Shown piece after piece: positions 42,257 to 52,369 of a stretch of 62,836 nucleotides of DNA. A program made the position numbers and the translations under genes. Origin of the DNA: DASYTH01 sp035762905 (GTDB taxonomy: Bacteria; Actinomycetota; Actinomycetes; Mycobacteriales; Pseudonocardiaceae); assembly GCF_035762905.1 (NCBI RefSeq), contig NZ_DASUCC010000008.1, positions 1-62,836 on the forward strand, in the 5' to 3' direction. The notes under the pieces were generated by a model that was given only the letters and a program-made list of their open reading frames with translations, searched no databases and was not told the origin of the DNA. How positions within the stretch are numbered: position 1 is the stretch's first letter; every line of letters starts with the position of its first letter.

Positions 42257-45200
42257 ATGGAGCCAGTCACCAGGCGGAGGTTCCTCGGGCTTACAGCCGC
42301 CGGGACTGGGGCTGTCGGGGTCTCCGCGCTCGGGTTCAGCACCGCCGAGGCGACCCAGGTCAAGCAGCGCCTGAGGATCGAAGGCGCGCAGGTCAAACGC
42401 TCGGTCTGCCCGTACTGCGCGGTGGGGTGCTCGCTGCTGGCCTACACCAAGACCGAGAACGGCCACACCGAGCTGCTGCAGATCGAGGGCGACCCGGACA
42501 GCCCGGTGAACGAGGGCACGTTGTGCCCCAAGGGCGCCACGTCGCTGCAGCTGGCCATCTCGAAGCGCCGGGTGCCCAGCCCGATGTACCGCCCTCCGGG
42601 TGCCACCGACTGGCAGACGGTGTCCTGGGACTTCACGCTGGACAAGCTGGCCCAGAACATCAAGGCATCGCGGGACCGCACGTTCATCACCCAGGACGCC
42701 AACGGGAACGTGGTGAACCGGTGCGAAGGCATCGCGTTCGCCGGCGGTGCGGCGTTCTCCTCCGAGGAGGGTTATCTGGCCGCCAAGCTCATGCGCGGCC
42801 TGGGGGTGGTGCACATCGAGCAACAGGCCCGTGTTTGACACGGTCCTACGGTGGTCAGTTTGGCCGCCACGTTTGGCCGAGGGGCCATGACCAACCACTG
42901 GCGTGACATCCGGCATGCCGACCTGATCCTGATCAATGGCGCCAACCCGGCCGAGGCCCATCCGGTGGGCTTCCGCTGGCTGATGCGGGCGAAGCTGGAC
43001 CGCGGCGCGAAGATGATCCACGCCGACCCGCGGTTCACCCGGACCTCCGCGGTCTCCGACACCCACCTGCGAATCCGTACCGGCACCGACGTGGCCTACT
43101 TCGGTGGGCTGATCAACTACGTGCTGGAGAACGAGCTTTACCACAAGGAATACGTGGAGTGGGCCACCAACGCCGGGTTGGTGGTGAGCGCGGACTACTC
43201 GTTCACCGACGGGATGTTCAACGGTTTCAACGCCGAGACCGGCGCCTACAACCCCGCGGCCTGGGCCTACGAGCTCGAGGGCGGCGTCGCCAAGGTGGAC
43301 GTCGCGCATCCGCGCTCGGTGCTGAACCTGTTGCGCGAGCACTACAAGCGCTACACCCCGGAGATGGTGGAGCGGATCACCGGCATTCCGCGCGACCAGT
43401 TCCTCGAGGTGGCCAAGATGGTCGGCGAGATGGGCCGGCCGGACAAGGTGATGACGATCGTCTACGCGGTCGGCCTCACCCACCACACCACCGGCGTGCA
43501 GCTGATCCGCTCGGCCGCGATTCTCCAGCTGCTGCTGGGAAACATGGGCCGCCCGGGCGGCGGCATGAACGCCGAGCGCGGCCACGCCAACATCCAGGGC
43601 AACACCGACCACGCCATCTCCTGGGAGATCCTGCCCGGTTACCTGCGGATCCCGGCTCCCGGGCAGAAGAACCTGGCCGACTACCTGGCCGTCAGCGCGA
43701 CCAAGAAGCTGCGGCCGAACTCGGTGAACTTCTTCGGCGAGAACTACCGCAAGTTCATGGTGAGCCTGCTCAAGGCCTGGTACGGCGACTTCGCCACGCC
43801 GGCCAACGAGTTCGCCTTCGACTACCTGCCCAAACCCGCGGCGAACTCGTCCTGGATCTCCATCTACGACCAGGCGCTCCGCAACCGCATGGAGGGCCTG
43901 CTGCTGTCCGGGATGACGGCCACCAGCATCGGGCCGGACTCCAACCAGGTGCTCAAGGCGCTGGGCAACCTGAAGTGGCTGTGCGTCATGGATCCGTTCA
44001 ACACCACCAGTTCCGACTTCTGGAAAGCGCCCGGAATGGACCCGGCCCAGGTGCAGACCGAGGTGTTCATGCTCCCGGCCACGCACTGGATCGAGAAGGA
44101 CGGCTCGTTCACCAACAGCGGCCGCTGGGCGCAGTGGAAGGAACAGGTGCTGCCGGTCGAGGGCGAGGCCCGGCACGACCACTGGATCCTCGCCGAGCTG
44201 TTCAGCCGGGTGCAGGACCTCTACCGCCAGCAGGGCGGCAAGTTCCCCGACCCGGTGCTCAACATGTCCATGCCGTACCGGGATGCCAAGCGCCCCGAGC
44301 TGGACGAGATCGCGCGGGAGATCAACGGGCGCAGCCTCACCACCGGCAAGCGGCTGGACACGTTCGCGGCGCTGCTCGACGACGGCACCACCACCGCCGG
44401 GGACTGGATCTACACCGGCCATTACCCGGAGAGCGGCAACCTGGCCAAGCGCCGCGACGGCATCCAGGACCCGGCCAAGAACGACCCGACCGGCATGGGT
44501 TACTACCCGAACTGGGCGTGGTCCTGGCCGCTCAACCGCCGGGTGCTGTACAACCGCGCGTCCGCCGATCCGCAGGGCCGGCCGTGGGACCCGGAGCGGG
44601 TCGGGATCGCCTGGGACGCCGCCGCCGGCCGGTGGGTGGGCGACGTTCCGGACTACCCGGGCACCGCCGCGCCCGGTCCGGACGCCCCGCTGCCGTTCAT
44701 CATGACCGCCGAGGGCACCGGCCGGATCTTCAGCAACGGGGTGGCCGACGGGCCGTTCCCCGAGCACTACGAGCCGGTCGAGGCCCCGATCCGCAACCCC
44801 TTGCACCCGGAGGTGTCTGGGACCCCCGCGGCGTTCATGTACGACCAGAAGGCGGGGCGGGAGAACAGGTTCGGCACGGTGGAGGAGTTCCCGTACGTGG
44901 CGACCTCCTACCGGCTCACCGAGCACGAGCACTACGTCACCCAGCACGTCGACCACCTGGTCCAGCTCCAGCCAGAGGCGTTCGTCGAGGTGCCCGCGGA
45001 ACTGGCCAGGGAGAAGGGAATCGCCAACGGCGACCACGTCCGGGTCTCGTCCAAGCGGGGCAAGCTCGAGGTGCGCGCGGTGGTGACCAACCGGCTTGGC
45101 GCGCTGCAGATCGACGGCAAGAAGGTGTACCAGATCGGCATTCCCATCCATTGGGGCTTCGTCGGCATCAACACCGGCCAGCACTGGCTGGCCAACGCGC

Positions 45201-45277
45201 TCACCCCGTTCGTGGGCGACGCCAGCTCCCGGACCCCCGAGTTCAAGTCGTTCCTGGTCAACCTCGAGAAGATGTGA
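42257..45277 (+). CDS. fdhA: Formate dehydrogenase alpha subunit, selenoprotein
   Basis: A 1006-residue molybdenum/tungsten bis-MGD formate dehydrogenase of the FdnG/FdoG type. It has a twin-arginine signal (RRRFLG), the [4Fe-4S] motif CPYCAVGCS with a distal Cys in TLCPKGA, and an in-frame TGA at 42836-42838 encoding Sec194 in the context RV-U-HGPTVVSLA, which is exactly the active-site context of E. coli FdnG. Reading continues without a stop to TGA 45277. GGAAGGAGG precedes ATG 42257. It oxidises formate to CO2 at the outer face of the membrane and passes electrons to the FeS and NrfD subunits. Dedicated Sec genes follow in the same operon. Confidence 0.95.
42836..42868 (+). promoter_or_regulatory. 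Sec codon (TGA) and bacterial SECIS-like hairpin
   Basis: TGA 42836-42838 is followed by a hairpin with arms GGTGGT (42850-42855) and GCCGCC (42863-42868, with two G-U pairs) around a 7-nt loop CAGTTTG. Its distance from the UGA and the short apical loop agree with bacterial SECIS elements read by SelB. The selB gene lies 8 kb downstream. Confidence 0.65.
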
Positions 45278-46104
45278 TGACCGTGCCGCGGGTCGAGGCG
45301 AGTCCTTGGGCGGCACCCGGCCGCCGGGCCGCCGCGCTGCGCGACCGGCACCCGTTCGCCGCCGAGATGCTCACGCTCTACCTTGCCCTGCTTGAGGTCT
45401 GGGCGGATGCCGACGCGGCGGCGCGGGACGTCCCACCGGACGCACTGGCCGGGTGGGCGGCCGGGGCGGTGCTGCCCGAGGTGGTGGCCGCGACCCGGCG
45501 GCACGGACCGGCGCCGCTTGCCGAGCTGTTGCCGGCCGGAAACCTCGACGGGACAACGGAACTGCTGGCCGCATGGCTGGCAGGCGATGAGCTGGAGCCG
45601 GTGGAACGCTACCTGGCCCGGGCCGCGCTGCGCGGGCCGCTGGCCGCGGTGGACGCCGCGACGGCGTGCGCCGCGGACCCGGCCCCGCGCGGTGAACGGC
45701 GCTGCCCGCGCTGCGCCGGTCCGCCCCAGCTGAGCTACCGCACCGACAGCGGCGACACGCTGGCCACCGGCAGCCGCCGGCTGCAGTGCGCGCGCTGCGC
45801 GGAGAGCTGGAGCTTTTCCAGCAGTGCCTGTGCCTTCTGCGGGGAGACGGCCGGCGCCCAACGCACCGTCTTCGCCGAGCAGGGCGGCGGGCCGAAGGTC
45901 GGCCGGCGGGAGGCGGACGGCGCGACGTTCCCCCACCTGCGCATCGAGGCCTGCGGGCTGTGCCAGCGGTACCTGATCGACGTCGACCTCGGCCGGGATC
46001 CCCGCGCGGTACCGGAGGTCGACGAGCTGGCGGCGCTGCCACTCGATCTGTACGCGGCCGAGCACGGCTACACGAAGATCACACCCAACCTGATGGGGTT
46101 CTAG
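45277..46104 (+). CDS. FdhE-like formate dehydrogenase accessory protein
   Basis: A 275-residue protein ATGA-type coupled to the alpha subunit gene. The C-terminal half has four CxxC pairs, CPRC, CARC, CAFC and CGLC, the rubredoxin-like metal sites of FdhE. FdhE proteins help assemble periplasmic formate dehydrogenases before TAT export. The N-terminal half is Ala-rich and helical, and the end reads GYTKITPNLMGF, as I recall for this family. Confidence 0.85.
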   Translation: MTVPRVEASPWAAPGRRAAALRDRHPFAAEMLTLYLALLEVWADADAAARDVPPDALAGWAAGAVLPEVVAATRRHGPAPLAELLPAGNLDGTTELLAAWLAGDELEPVERYLARAALRGPLAAVDAATACAADPAPRGERRCPRCAGPPQLSYRTDSGDTLATGSRRLQCARCAESWSFSSSACAFCGETAGAQRTVFAEQGGGPKVGRREADGATFPHLRIEACGLCQRYLIDVDLGRDPRAVPEVDELAALPLDLYAAEHGYTKITPNLMGF

Positions 46105-46106
46105 CG

Positions 46107-47054
46107 ATGGAAATCACCCCCGGCCGGGCATACGGGTTCTTCACCGACACGAGCGTGTGCATCGGGTGCAAGGCCTGTGAGGTGGCCTGCAAGGAGTGGA
46201 ACGAGCTGTCCGGCAACGATCCGGTGTTCGGCGACGGCTACGACAACACCGGAACGCTTGACGCGCAGAACTGGCGGCACGTCGAGTTCATCGACAACGT
46301 TGCGGACCAGACCATGGGCACCGGGGCGGGCAAGGCCTGGCTGATGATGTCCGACGTCTGCAAGCACTGCAAGCAGGCCAGCTGCATGGAGGTCTGCCCG
46401 ACCGGGGCGCTCATCCGGACCGAGTTCGACAGCGTCTACATCCAGCCGGACGTGTGCAACGGCTGCCGCAACTGCATCGCCGCCTGCCCGTACGACGTGA
46501 TCGCGCAGGACGAGCACAAGGGCGTCGCGCAGAAGTGCACGCTGTGCTACGACCGGCTGCAGGGCGGCATGGAACCGGCCTGCGCCAAGTCGTGCCCGAC
46601 CGACTCGATCCAGTTCGGGCCGGTGGACGAGCTGCGCGCGGCGGCCCAGCAGCGGCTGTCCGACCTGCACGACCAAGGGGTCACCGAGGCCCGGCTGTAC
46701 GGCGAGGACGACAAGGTCTACGGCGGCCTCAACGCGTTCTTCCTGCTCATGGACGAGCCGGAGGCCTACCGGCTGCCCAACGCGCAGAACGCCGTGCTGC
46801 CCAGCCGGAACAACCTCGGCGGGTATCTCGGCGTGCTCGGCGCCGCGGTGCTCGGCGTGCTCGGCGGGCTGTTCGCGCTGCGCCGGCGCCGGGAGCCGGT
46901 CGCCGTGCCGGCCGGGGCCGCGCCGGCCGCGGAGCCCACGGCACCCGCCGCGCCGGTGGCACCTGCCGCGCCGGCCGCGGATTCCGCCCCGCCACCGGAA
47001 AAGCCGGCCGAGCCGGAGCCGGGACCGCCGGAGAAGAAGGACGGTGAGCAATGA
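46107..47054 (+). CDS. fdhB: Formate dehydrogenase iron-sulfur (beta) subunit
   Basis: A 315-residue ferredoxin-like electron transfer subunit with four [4Fe-4S] cysteine clusters, starting CIGCKACEVACKEW, CKHCKQASCMEVCP, CNGCRNCIAACP and CTLCYDRL. A membrane helix follows near 230-255 (GVLGAAVLGVLGGLFALRRRR), then an unusual Ala/Pro/Glu-rich C-terminal tail of about 60 residues. It relays electrons from the alpha subunit to the membrane subunit. ATG 46107 lies 2 nt after the fdhE-like stop and the gene overlaps the NrfD-like gene. Confidence 0.92.
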   Translation: MEITPGRAYGFFTDTSVCIGCKACEVACKEWNELSGNDPVFGDGYDNTGTLDAQNWRHVEFIDNVADQTMGTGAGKAWLMMSDVCKHCKQASCMEVCPTGALIRTEFDSVYIQPDVCNGCRNCIAACPYDVIAQDEHKGVAQKCTLCYDRLQGGMEPACAKSCPTDSIQFGPVDELRAAAQQRLSDLHDQGVTEARLYGEDDKVYGGLNAFFLLMDEPEAYRLPNAQNAVLPSRNNLGGYLGVLGAAVLGVLGGLFALRRRREPVAVPAGAAPAAEPTAPAAPVAPAAPAADSAPPPEKPAEPEPGPPEKKDGEQ

Positions 47055-47998
47055 CGGCGCTGGCCCAGCCGGCCCAGCACTTCGCCGGCTCGCCCGACTG
47101 GACCTGGTACATCCTGTTCTACTTCTTCTTCGCCGGACTGTCCGGCGGGTCCTACGTGATCGCCTCGCTGTTCCGGCTGCGCGGCGAGCCCGCCGACGAG
47201 CCGGCCGCCCGGATCGGCTTCTACACCGCGTTCCTCGCCCTGCTGCCCTGCCCGGTGATGCTGATCCTCGATCTCGGCTCGCCGCTTCGGTTCTGGCACA
47301 TGATGTGGAACACCACGCCCGGTGACGAGGGGTTGAACTTCTATCCCTGGTCGCCGATGTCGGTCGGTGTGTGGGCCCTGCTGGTCTACGGCGCGTTCGC
47401 CACGGTGTCCGTCGTGGACGCTCTGGTCCGGGACGGGAAGATCCGCTTCGGGCTGGTGGTGCGGGTGCTGGACAGCGGGCTGGGCAAGGTTTTCCTGGTG
47501 CTCGGCCTGATCCTCGGCCTGTTCGTCGCCGGCTACACCGGGGTGCTGCTGTCCGTGTCGAACCAGGCCGTGTGGAGCGACACCTGGGCACTCGGCGCGC
47601 TGTTCCTCGCCTCGGGTCTGTCCGGATCGGCCGCGCTGCTGTTGTTCCTGCTGCGCTACCGGTCCGGCGCGGAGGTCAGCGCCGGCCCGCTGACCCTGTC
47701 CGAGCGCCTCTATGCCGCCCTGGAACTGGTGGCGCTGCTGGTGTTCGCCCTCACCCTGATCCCGGCCGGAACCTTCGACGAGGCGTTCGGTCTTCCGTGG
47801 ACACTGCTCTGGCTGGTGGCGCTGGCCGGCCTGCTGCCCGGGATCGGTGGCCTGGTCTCCAGTGGGCTGGCGGTCACCCCGGAAGGTGTTGCGGTGCAGG
47901 TGCATTCGGTGTCGGCAGCCCGCTCGGCCACGGTGGCCGGGCTGGTTCTGGTCGGCGTGCTGGCGTTGCGCGCCGCCGTGATCTTCAGCATCCAGTAG
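47051..47998 (+). CDS. NrfD/PsrC-type membrane subunit
   Basis: A 315-residue integral membrane protein with eight or nine helices, starting WTWYILFYFFFAGLSGGSY, the conserved opening of the polysulfide-reductase NrfD family, and LDLGSPLRFWHM, a further family motif. It would anchor the dehydrogenase and reduce the menaquinone pool in place of the cytochrome b subunit of the E. coli enzyme. ATG 47051 overlaps the FeS subunit stop (ATGA). Confidence 0.9.
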   Translation: MTALAQPAQHFAGSPDWTWYILFYFFFAGLSGGSYVIASLFRLRGEPADEPAARIGFYTAFLALLPCPVMLILDLGSPLRFWHMMWNTTPGDEGLNFYPWSPMSVGVWALLVYGAFATVSVVDALVRDGKIRFGLVVRVLDSGLGKVFLVLGLILGLFVAGYTGVLLSVSNQAVWSDTWALGALFLASGLSGSAALLLFLLRYRSGAEVSAGPLTLSERLYAALELVALLVFALTLIPAGTFDEAFGLPWTLLWLVALAGLLPGIGGLVSSGLAVTPEGVAVQVHSVSAARSATVAGLVLVGVLALRAAVIFSIQ

Positions 47999-48001
47999 CC
48001 G

Positions 48002-49132
48002 ATGCCGACCGTCGATGAGGTGACCGCGGCACTGGCCACGGTGCGGGACCCGGAGATCCACCGGCCGATCACCGAACTGGACATGGTGGGCGGCATCGAC
48101 ATCGGGCCGGGCGGGGCGGTCCGGGTCACGGTGCTGCTGACCGTGGCGGGCTGCCCGCTGCACGACACGATCCGGCGGGACGTGACCGCCGCGGTGGCCA
48201 AGGTTCCCGGTGTGGCCGAGGTGCTGGTCGAGTTCGGCGTGATGACCGACGAGCAGCGCCAGGAACTGCAACGCCGGCTGATGGGCGACCGGGCCGAACG
48301 GGAGATCCCGTTCGGCCGGCCCGGTTCGCTGACCCGGGTCTATGCGGTGGCCAGTGGCAAGGGCGGGGTGGGCAAGTCCTCGGTGACGGTGAACCTGGCC
48401 GCGGCGTTCGCGGCGGCCGGCCGCACCGTCGGCGTCGTGGACGCCGACATGTACGGGCATTCGGTGCCCCGGATGCTCGGCGTGACCGCCCGGCCGACCC
48501 AGGTCCAGCAGATGATCATGCCGCCGACCGTCGGGGGCATCCGGGTCATCTCGGTCGGGATGTTCACCGCCGGCAACCAGCCCATCGTCTGGCGCGGCCC
48601 GATGCTGCACCGCGCGCTGCGCCAGTTCCTGGCCGATGTGTACTGGGGCGATCTCGACGTGCTGCTCATGGATCTGCCGCCGGGCACCGGGGACATCGCG
48701 ATCTCGGTGGCGCAGCTGCTGCCGACCGCAGAGCTGGTGGTGGTGACCACACCGCAGCAGGCCGCGGCCGAGGTGGCCGAGCGGGCCGGCGGCATCGCGT
48801 TGCAGACCCACCAGCGGATCGCCGGCGTGGTGGAGAACATGTCCTGGCTGCCCTGTCCGCATTGCGGCCACCGGATCGACCTGTTCGGCTCGGGCGGCGG
48901 CGCGCTGGTGGCCGAGGCGTTGTCCCGCAAGGTGGGCGCGCCGGTGCCGCTGCTCGGTCAGGTGCCGCTGGACACCAGGCTGTGCGAGCAGGGTGACGCG
49001 GGAGAGCCGCTGGTCAGCGCCGAGCCGGACGCGCCCGCGGCCAAGGTGCTGGTGGCCGTCGCCGACCAGTTGGCCGGGCGCGGCCGGGGTCTGGCCGGCC
49101 GCCAGTTGGGACTCACACCGGTTGGCAGTTGA
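48002..49132 (+). CDS. Mrp/ApbC-family ATP-binding iron-sulfur carrier
   Basis: A 376-residue P-loop ATPase with an N-terminal DUF59-type domain (RDPEIHRPITELDMVGGI), the deviant Walker A GKGGVGKSS near residue 120, and a C-terminal CPHC pair where FeS clusters bind. It starts 4 nt after the NrfD-like gene, so it is part of the formate dehydrogenase operon. The likely role is delivery of FeS clusters to the dehydrogenase subunits. A housekeeping copy probably exists elsewhere. Confidence 0.88.
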   Translation: MPTVDEVTAALATVRDPEIHRPITELDMVGGIDIGPGGAVRVTVLLTVAGCPLHDTIRRDVTAAVAKVPGVAEVLVEFGVMTDEQRQELQRRLMGDRAEREIPFGRPGSLTRVYAVASGKGGVGKSSVTVNLAAAFAAAGRTVGVVDADMYGHSVPRMLGVTARPTQVQQMIMPPTVGGIRVISVGMFTAGNQPIVWRGPMLHRALRQFLADVYWGDLDVLLMDLPPGTGDIAISVAQLLPTAELVVVTTPQQAAAEVAERAGGIALQTHQRIAGVVENMSWLPCPHCGHRIDLFGSGGGALVAEALSRKVGAPVPLLGQVPLDTRLCEQGDAGEPLVSAEPDAPAAKVLVAVADQLAGRGRGLAGRQLGLTPVGS

Positions 49133-49164
49133 CAGATCGTTTCCAATCGACAGGGTTAGACCCT

Positions 49165-49259
49165 GGAGGCGTTCAGGAGCTGGTGCTCCTCCCGGTCTTC
49201 AAAACCGGTGTGGTCCGGTACCCGGACCAGGCGGGTTCGATTCCCGTCCGCCTCCGCCA
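49165..49259 (+). tRNA. selC: tRNA-Sec (anticodon TCA)
   Basis: A 95-nt tRNA with acceptor arms GGAGGCG and CGCCTCC, discriminator G and encoded CCA (49257-49259). The anticodon stem CCGGT/ACCGG encloses CTTCAAA with anticodon TCA. A long extra arm TGGTCCGGTACCCGGACCA and the T loop TTCGATT complete the structure. Length, long extra arm and TCA anticodon identify selenocysteine tRNA. It lies between the mrp-like gene and selA, on the same strand. Confidence 0.93.
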
Positions 49260-49284
49260 CCTGCGAGTCGATGGAGAGCGCGGC

Positions 49285-50601
49285 GTGCCGACCGAACAGC
49301 CGAAGGACCGGCGGCGGGACGTTCCGCGCACCGACGCGGTGCTCGCCGATCCCCGGCTGGCCGCCGCCGTGCCCACGCTCGGCCGGGCCACGGTGAAGGC
49401 CGTGGTCGCGGCGGCGCAGGATCGGGCCCGGCGCGGGGAGATCGCGCCCGAGCAGGTCGCCGACGCGGCGGCCGGCGCGCTGCCGAGGCGGGCGACCTCG
49501 CTGCGTCCGGTACTCAACGCCACCGGCGTCGTGCTGCACACCAACCTCGGCCGGGCCGCGCTGTCCGACGCCGCGGTCGCCGCGGTGGCGGCCGTGGCCG
49601 GGCACACCGACGTCGAGTTCGACCTGGACACCGGAAACCGGGCCCGGCGCGGCCGGGGCACGCTCGCCGCGCTGGCCGCCGCCGTGCCCGCGGCCGAGGC
49701 GGTGCACGTGGTCAACAATGGCGCGGCCGCGCTGTTGCTGGTCGCCACGGCGCTGGCCGCCGGCCGGGAGATCGTGGTCAGCCGCGGTGAGCTGATCGAG
49801 ATCGGCGACGGGTTCCGGCTGCCCGAGCTGCTGGCCGCCACCGGGGCGCGGCTGCGCGAGGTCGGCACCACCAACCGCACGGCGGCCGCCGACTACGCCG
49901 CGGCGATCGGCCCGGACACCGCGTTCCTGCTCAAGATCCACCCGTCCAACTTCGTGGTGCGCGGCTTCACCTCGGCTGCCGGGACCGCCGAGCTGACCGG
50001 GCTCGGGCCGCCGGTCGTGGTCGACATCGGCTCCGGCCTGCTCGCGCCGCAACCACTTCTGCCGGACGAGCCGGATGCGGCCACGGCGCTCGGCGACGGC
50101 GCCGCGCTGGTCACGGCCAGCGGGGACAAGCTGCTCGGCGGCCCGCAGGCCGGTCTGCTGCTCGGCCGCGCGGACCTGGTCGAGCGGCTGCGCCGGCATC
50201 CGATCGCCCGTGCCCTGCGGGTGGACAAGCTCACCCTTGCCGCCCTCGAGGCCACCCTGCGCGGGCCGGAAACCCCTACCTGGCAGGCATTACACGGCGA
50301 ACCGGCGGAGCTGCGCGGGCGGGCCCGGGCGCTGGCCGCCCGATTGCGCGAACGGGGCATCGACGCCGAGCTGGTCGAGTCGGCGTCGGTGGTCGGCGGC
50401 GGGGGAGCGCCCGGGGTGGAGCTGCCGTCCTGGGCGGTGGCCGTGGATCCGGCGCTGGCCGGCCCGCTGCGCACCGGGGAACCCCCGGTGGTCGGCCGGG
50501 TCGAGCGCGGGCGGCTGCTGCTCGACCTGCGCTGCGTGCCGCGTGATCGGGACGAGGCGCTGCGGGACGCGGTGGCCGCGGCGGCCGGGCAGGGGGAGTG
50601 A
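49285..50601 (+). CDS. selA: L-seryl-tRNA(Sec) selenium transferase
   Basis: A 438-residue PLP enzyme that converts Ser-tRNA(Sec) to Sec-tRNA(Sec) using selenophosphate. The PLP lysine is K282 in ASGDKLLGGPQAG; LNATGVVLHTNLGRA near residue 75 is a family signature. GTG 49285 is chosen because GGAGAG lies 6 nt upstream and the frame upstream runs through tRNA-Sec. It contains a TTA codon. It lies directly behind tRNA-Sec and 1 nt before selB. Confidence 0.95.
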   Translation: MPTEQPKDRRRDVPRTDAVLADPRLAAAVPTLGRATVKAVVAAAQDRARRGEIAPEQVADAAAGALPRRATSLRPVLNATGVVLHTNLGRAALSDAAVAAVAAVAGHTDVEFDLDTGNRARRGRGTLAALAAAVPAAEAVHVVNNGAAALLLVATALAAGREIVVSRGELIEIGDGFRLPELLAATGARLREVGTTNRTAAADYAAAIGPDTAFLLKIHPSNFVVRGFTSAAGTAELTGLGPPVVVDIGSGLLAPQPLLPDEPDAATALGDGAALVTASGDKLLGGPQAGLLLGRADLVERLRRHPIARALRVDKLTLAALEATLRGPETPTWQALHGEPAELRGRARALAARLRERGIDAELVESASVVGGGGAPGVELPSWAVAVDPALAGPLRTGEPPVVGRVERGRLLLDLRCVPRDRDEALRDAVAAAAGQGE

Positions 50602-50602
50602 C

Positions 50603-52369
50603 GTGTACGTCGTCGCCACCGCCGGTCATGTCGACCACGGCAAGTCGACGCTGGTTCGGGCGCTCACCGGGATGGAGCCGGACCGGTGGGCGGAGGAGCG
50701 CCGCCGCGGGCTGACCATCGACCTCGGCTTCGCCTGGACCGAGCTGCGGCCCGGGGTCACGGTGGCGTTCGTGGACGTGCCGGGGCACGAGCGGTTCGTG
50801 CCGAACATGCTCGCCGGGATCGGTCCGGTGCCGGCGGCGATGTTCGTGGTGGCCGCCGACGAGGGCTGGATGCCGCAGTCCGCCGAGCATCTGGCCGCGC
50901 TGCACGCCCTGGACGTCCGGCACGGGCTGTGCGTGATCGCGCGCAGCGACCTGGCCGACCCGGAGCCGGCGCGCAGTCAGGCGCTGGCCGAGATCGGGCG
51001 AACCTCGGTGGGCACCGTGGAGTCCGTGGCGGTCAGCGCGGTCACCGGGGCGGGCATGGACGAGCTGCGCGCGGCGATCGACCGGATGCTCGGCCGGCTG
51101 CGCCCGCCGGATCCGACCGCGCCGGTCCGGTTGTGGATCGACCGGTCGTTCACGATCCGGGGGAGCGGCACGGTGGTGACCGGCACGCTGGCCGCCGGGC
51201 GGCTGCGGGTCGGCGACGAGCTGGAGATCCCGACGCTCGGGCGCACCACCCGGATCCGCGCGCTGCAGTCGCTCGGGGAGGCGGTGTCCGGGGTGTCCGG
51301 GGTGGCCCGGGTCGCGGTGAACCTGCGTGCGGTGGAACGGCACGAGCTGCGTCGCGGCGATGCTTTGCTGACCCCGCACCGGTTCCGGCACAGCGACGTG
51401 ATCGATGTGCGGGTGCACGGCGATCCGGTGGCCGCGCTGCCGCGCGAGGTGATGCTGCACATCGGCTCGGCCGCGGTGTCCGCGCTGGTGCGCCCGATCG
51501 GCGTGGACACCGCCCGGCTCACCCTGGCCCACCCGTTGCCGCTGCGCATCGGCGACCGTGGTCTGCTGCGCAACCCCGGGGCGCACCACATCAGCGGCGG
51601 CGCCGTGGTCCTGGACGTCGCGCCGCCCCGGCTGATCCGGCGCCGGGCCGCCGTCGCCCGCGCGCGGGTGCTCGCCGGGCTGGACGGTCGCCCGGACGAG
51701 CGCTCGGAGCTGCGCCGTCGCGGCATCGCGCGCCGGGCCGACCTGGAACGGATGGGTGTCGCGGTGACGGTCCGCCCGGTTGCCGGCGACTGGCTGATCG
51801 AGGATGCCCTGTTGATCTCGCTGCGCGCCGAGCTGCCCCGGTTCGTGGCCGCGTGGCGCGAGGAGCACCCGCTCGAGCCGGGCCCGCCGGTCGACGTGGT
51901 CCGTCAGGCGCTCCGGTTGCCCGACCGCGCCCTGGTGCACGCCCTGGTGGCGCCGCCGCTGACCGAGCGCGCCGGTCGGGTGGTGCGGGCCGATCAGCAG
52001 GCCGCGCTCCCCGAGCCGATCGTGCGCGCCGTGGAGAAGATCCGCGCGGAGCTGGCCGACAACCCGTTCGCCGCGCCGTCCGGCGAACGCCTCGCCCGGC
52101 TCGGTCTCGGCTCCCGCGAGCTGGGCGCCGCCGTCCGGGCCGGTGCCCTGGTCCGCATCGCCGAAGGGGTGGTGCTGCTCCCGGGCAGCCTGCGCGACGC
52201 GGCCACCGTGCTCGCCGGGCTGCCCCAGCCGTTCACCGTCAGCGAGGCCCGGGTGGCCCTGGACACCACCCGCCGGGTCGCCGTTCCGCTGCTCGAGTTA
52301 CTCGACCGCAACGGCGTGACCCTGCGCCTTCCCGACGACCGCAGACGAATGCGAGGAGAGCGTCGATGA
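50603..52369 (+). CDS. selB: Selenocysteine-specific elongation factor
   Basis: A 588-residue GTPase. The N terminus has GHVDHGKST (G1), DVPGHERF (G3) and, at the G4 position, ARSDLADP in place of the usual NKxD. Beta-barrel domains follow, then C-terminal winged-helix domains (about 400-588) that bind the SECIS hairpin. It delivers Sec-tRNA to the ribosome at the UGA of the formate dehydrogenase mRNA. GTG 50603 starts right at VYVVATAGHV, and the stop overlaps selD. Confidence 0.95.
   Translation: MYVVATAGHVDHGKSTLVRALTGMEPDRWAEERRRGLTIDLGFAWTELRPGVTVAFVDVPGHERFVPNMLAGIGPVPAAMFVVAADEGWMPQSAEHLAALHALDVRHGLCVIARSDLADPEPARSQALAEIGRTSVGTVESVAVSAVTGAGMDELRAAIDRMLGRLRPPDPTAPVRLWIDRSFTIRGSGTVVTGTLAAGRLRVGDELEIPTLGRTTRIRALQSLGEAVSGVSGVARVAVNLRAVERHELRRGDALLTPHRFRHSDVIDVRVHGDPVAALPREVMLHIGSAAVSALVRPIGVDTARLTLAHPLPLRIGDRGLLRNPGAHHISGGAVVLDVAPPRLIRRRAAVARARVLAGLDGRPDERSELRRRGIARRADLERMGVAVTVRPVAGDWLIEDALLISLRAELPRFVAAWREEHPLEPGPPVDVVRQALRLPDRALVHALVAPPLTERAGRVVRADQQAALPEPIVRAVEKIRAELADNPFAAPSGERLARLGLGSRELGAAVRAGALVRIAEGVVLLPGSLRDAATVLAGLPQPFTVSEARVALDTTRRVAVPLLELLDRNGVTLRLPDDRRRMRGERR

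Noticed and set aside
42836..42838. Apparent in-frame stop splitting the formate dehydrogenase alpha gene
   Set aside because: The context RV-TGA-HGPTVVS is the conserved selenocysteine site, a SECIS-like hairpin follows, and tRNA-Sec, selA, selB and selD are in the same operon, so it is a Sec codon and not a disruption.
41618..45316. Long minus-strand open frame opposite the formate dehydrogenase gene
   Set aside because: It is a His/Arg/Val/Gly-rich shadow frame of a GC-rich gene, without motifs or a ribosome binding site.
49129..49284. N-terminal extension of SelA
   Set aside because: This frame reads through tRNA-Sec; a GTG with a proper ribosome binding site follows at 49285.
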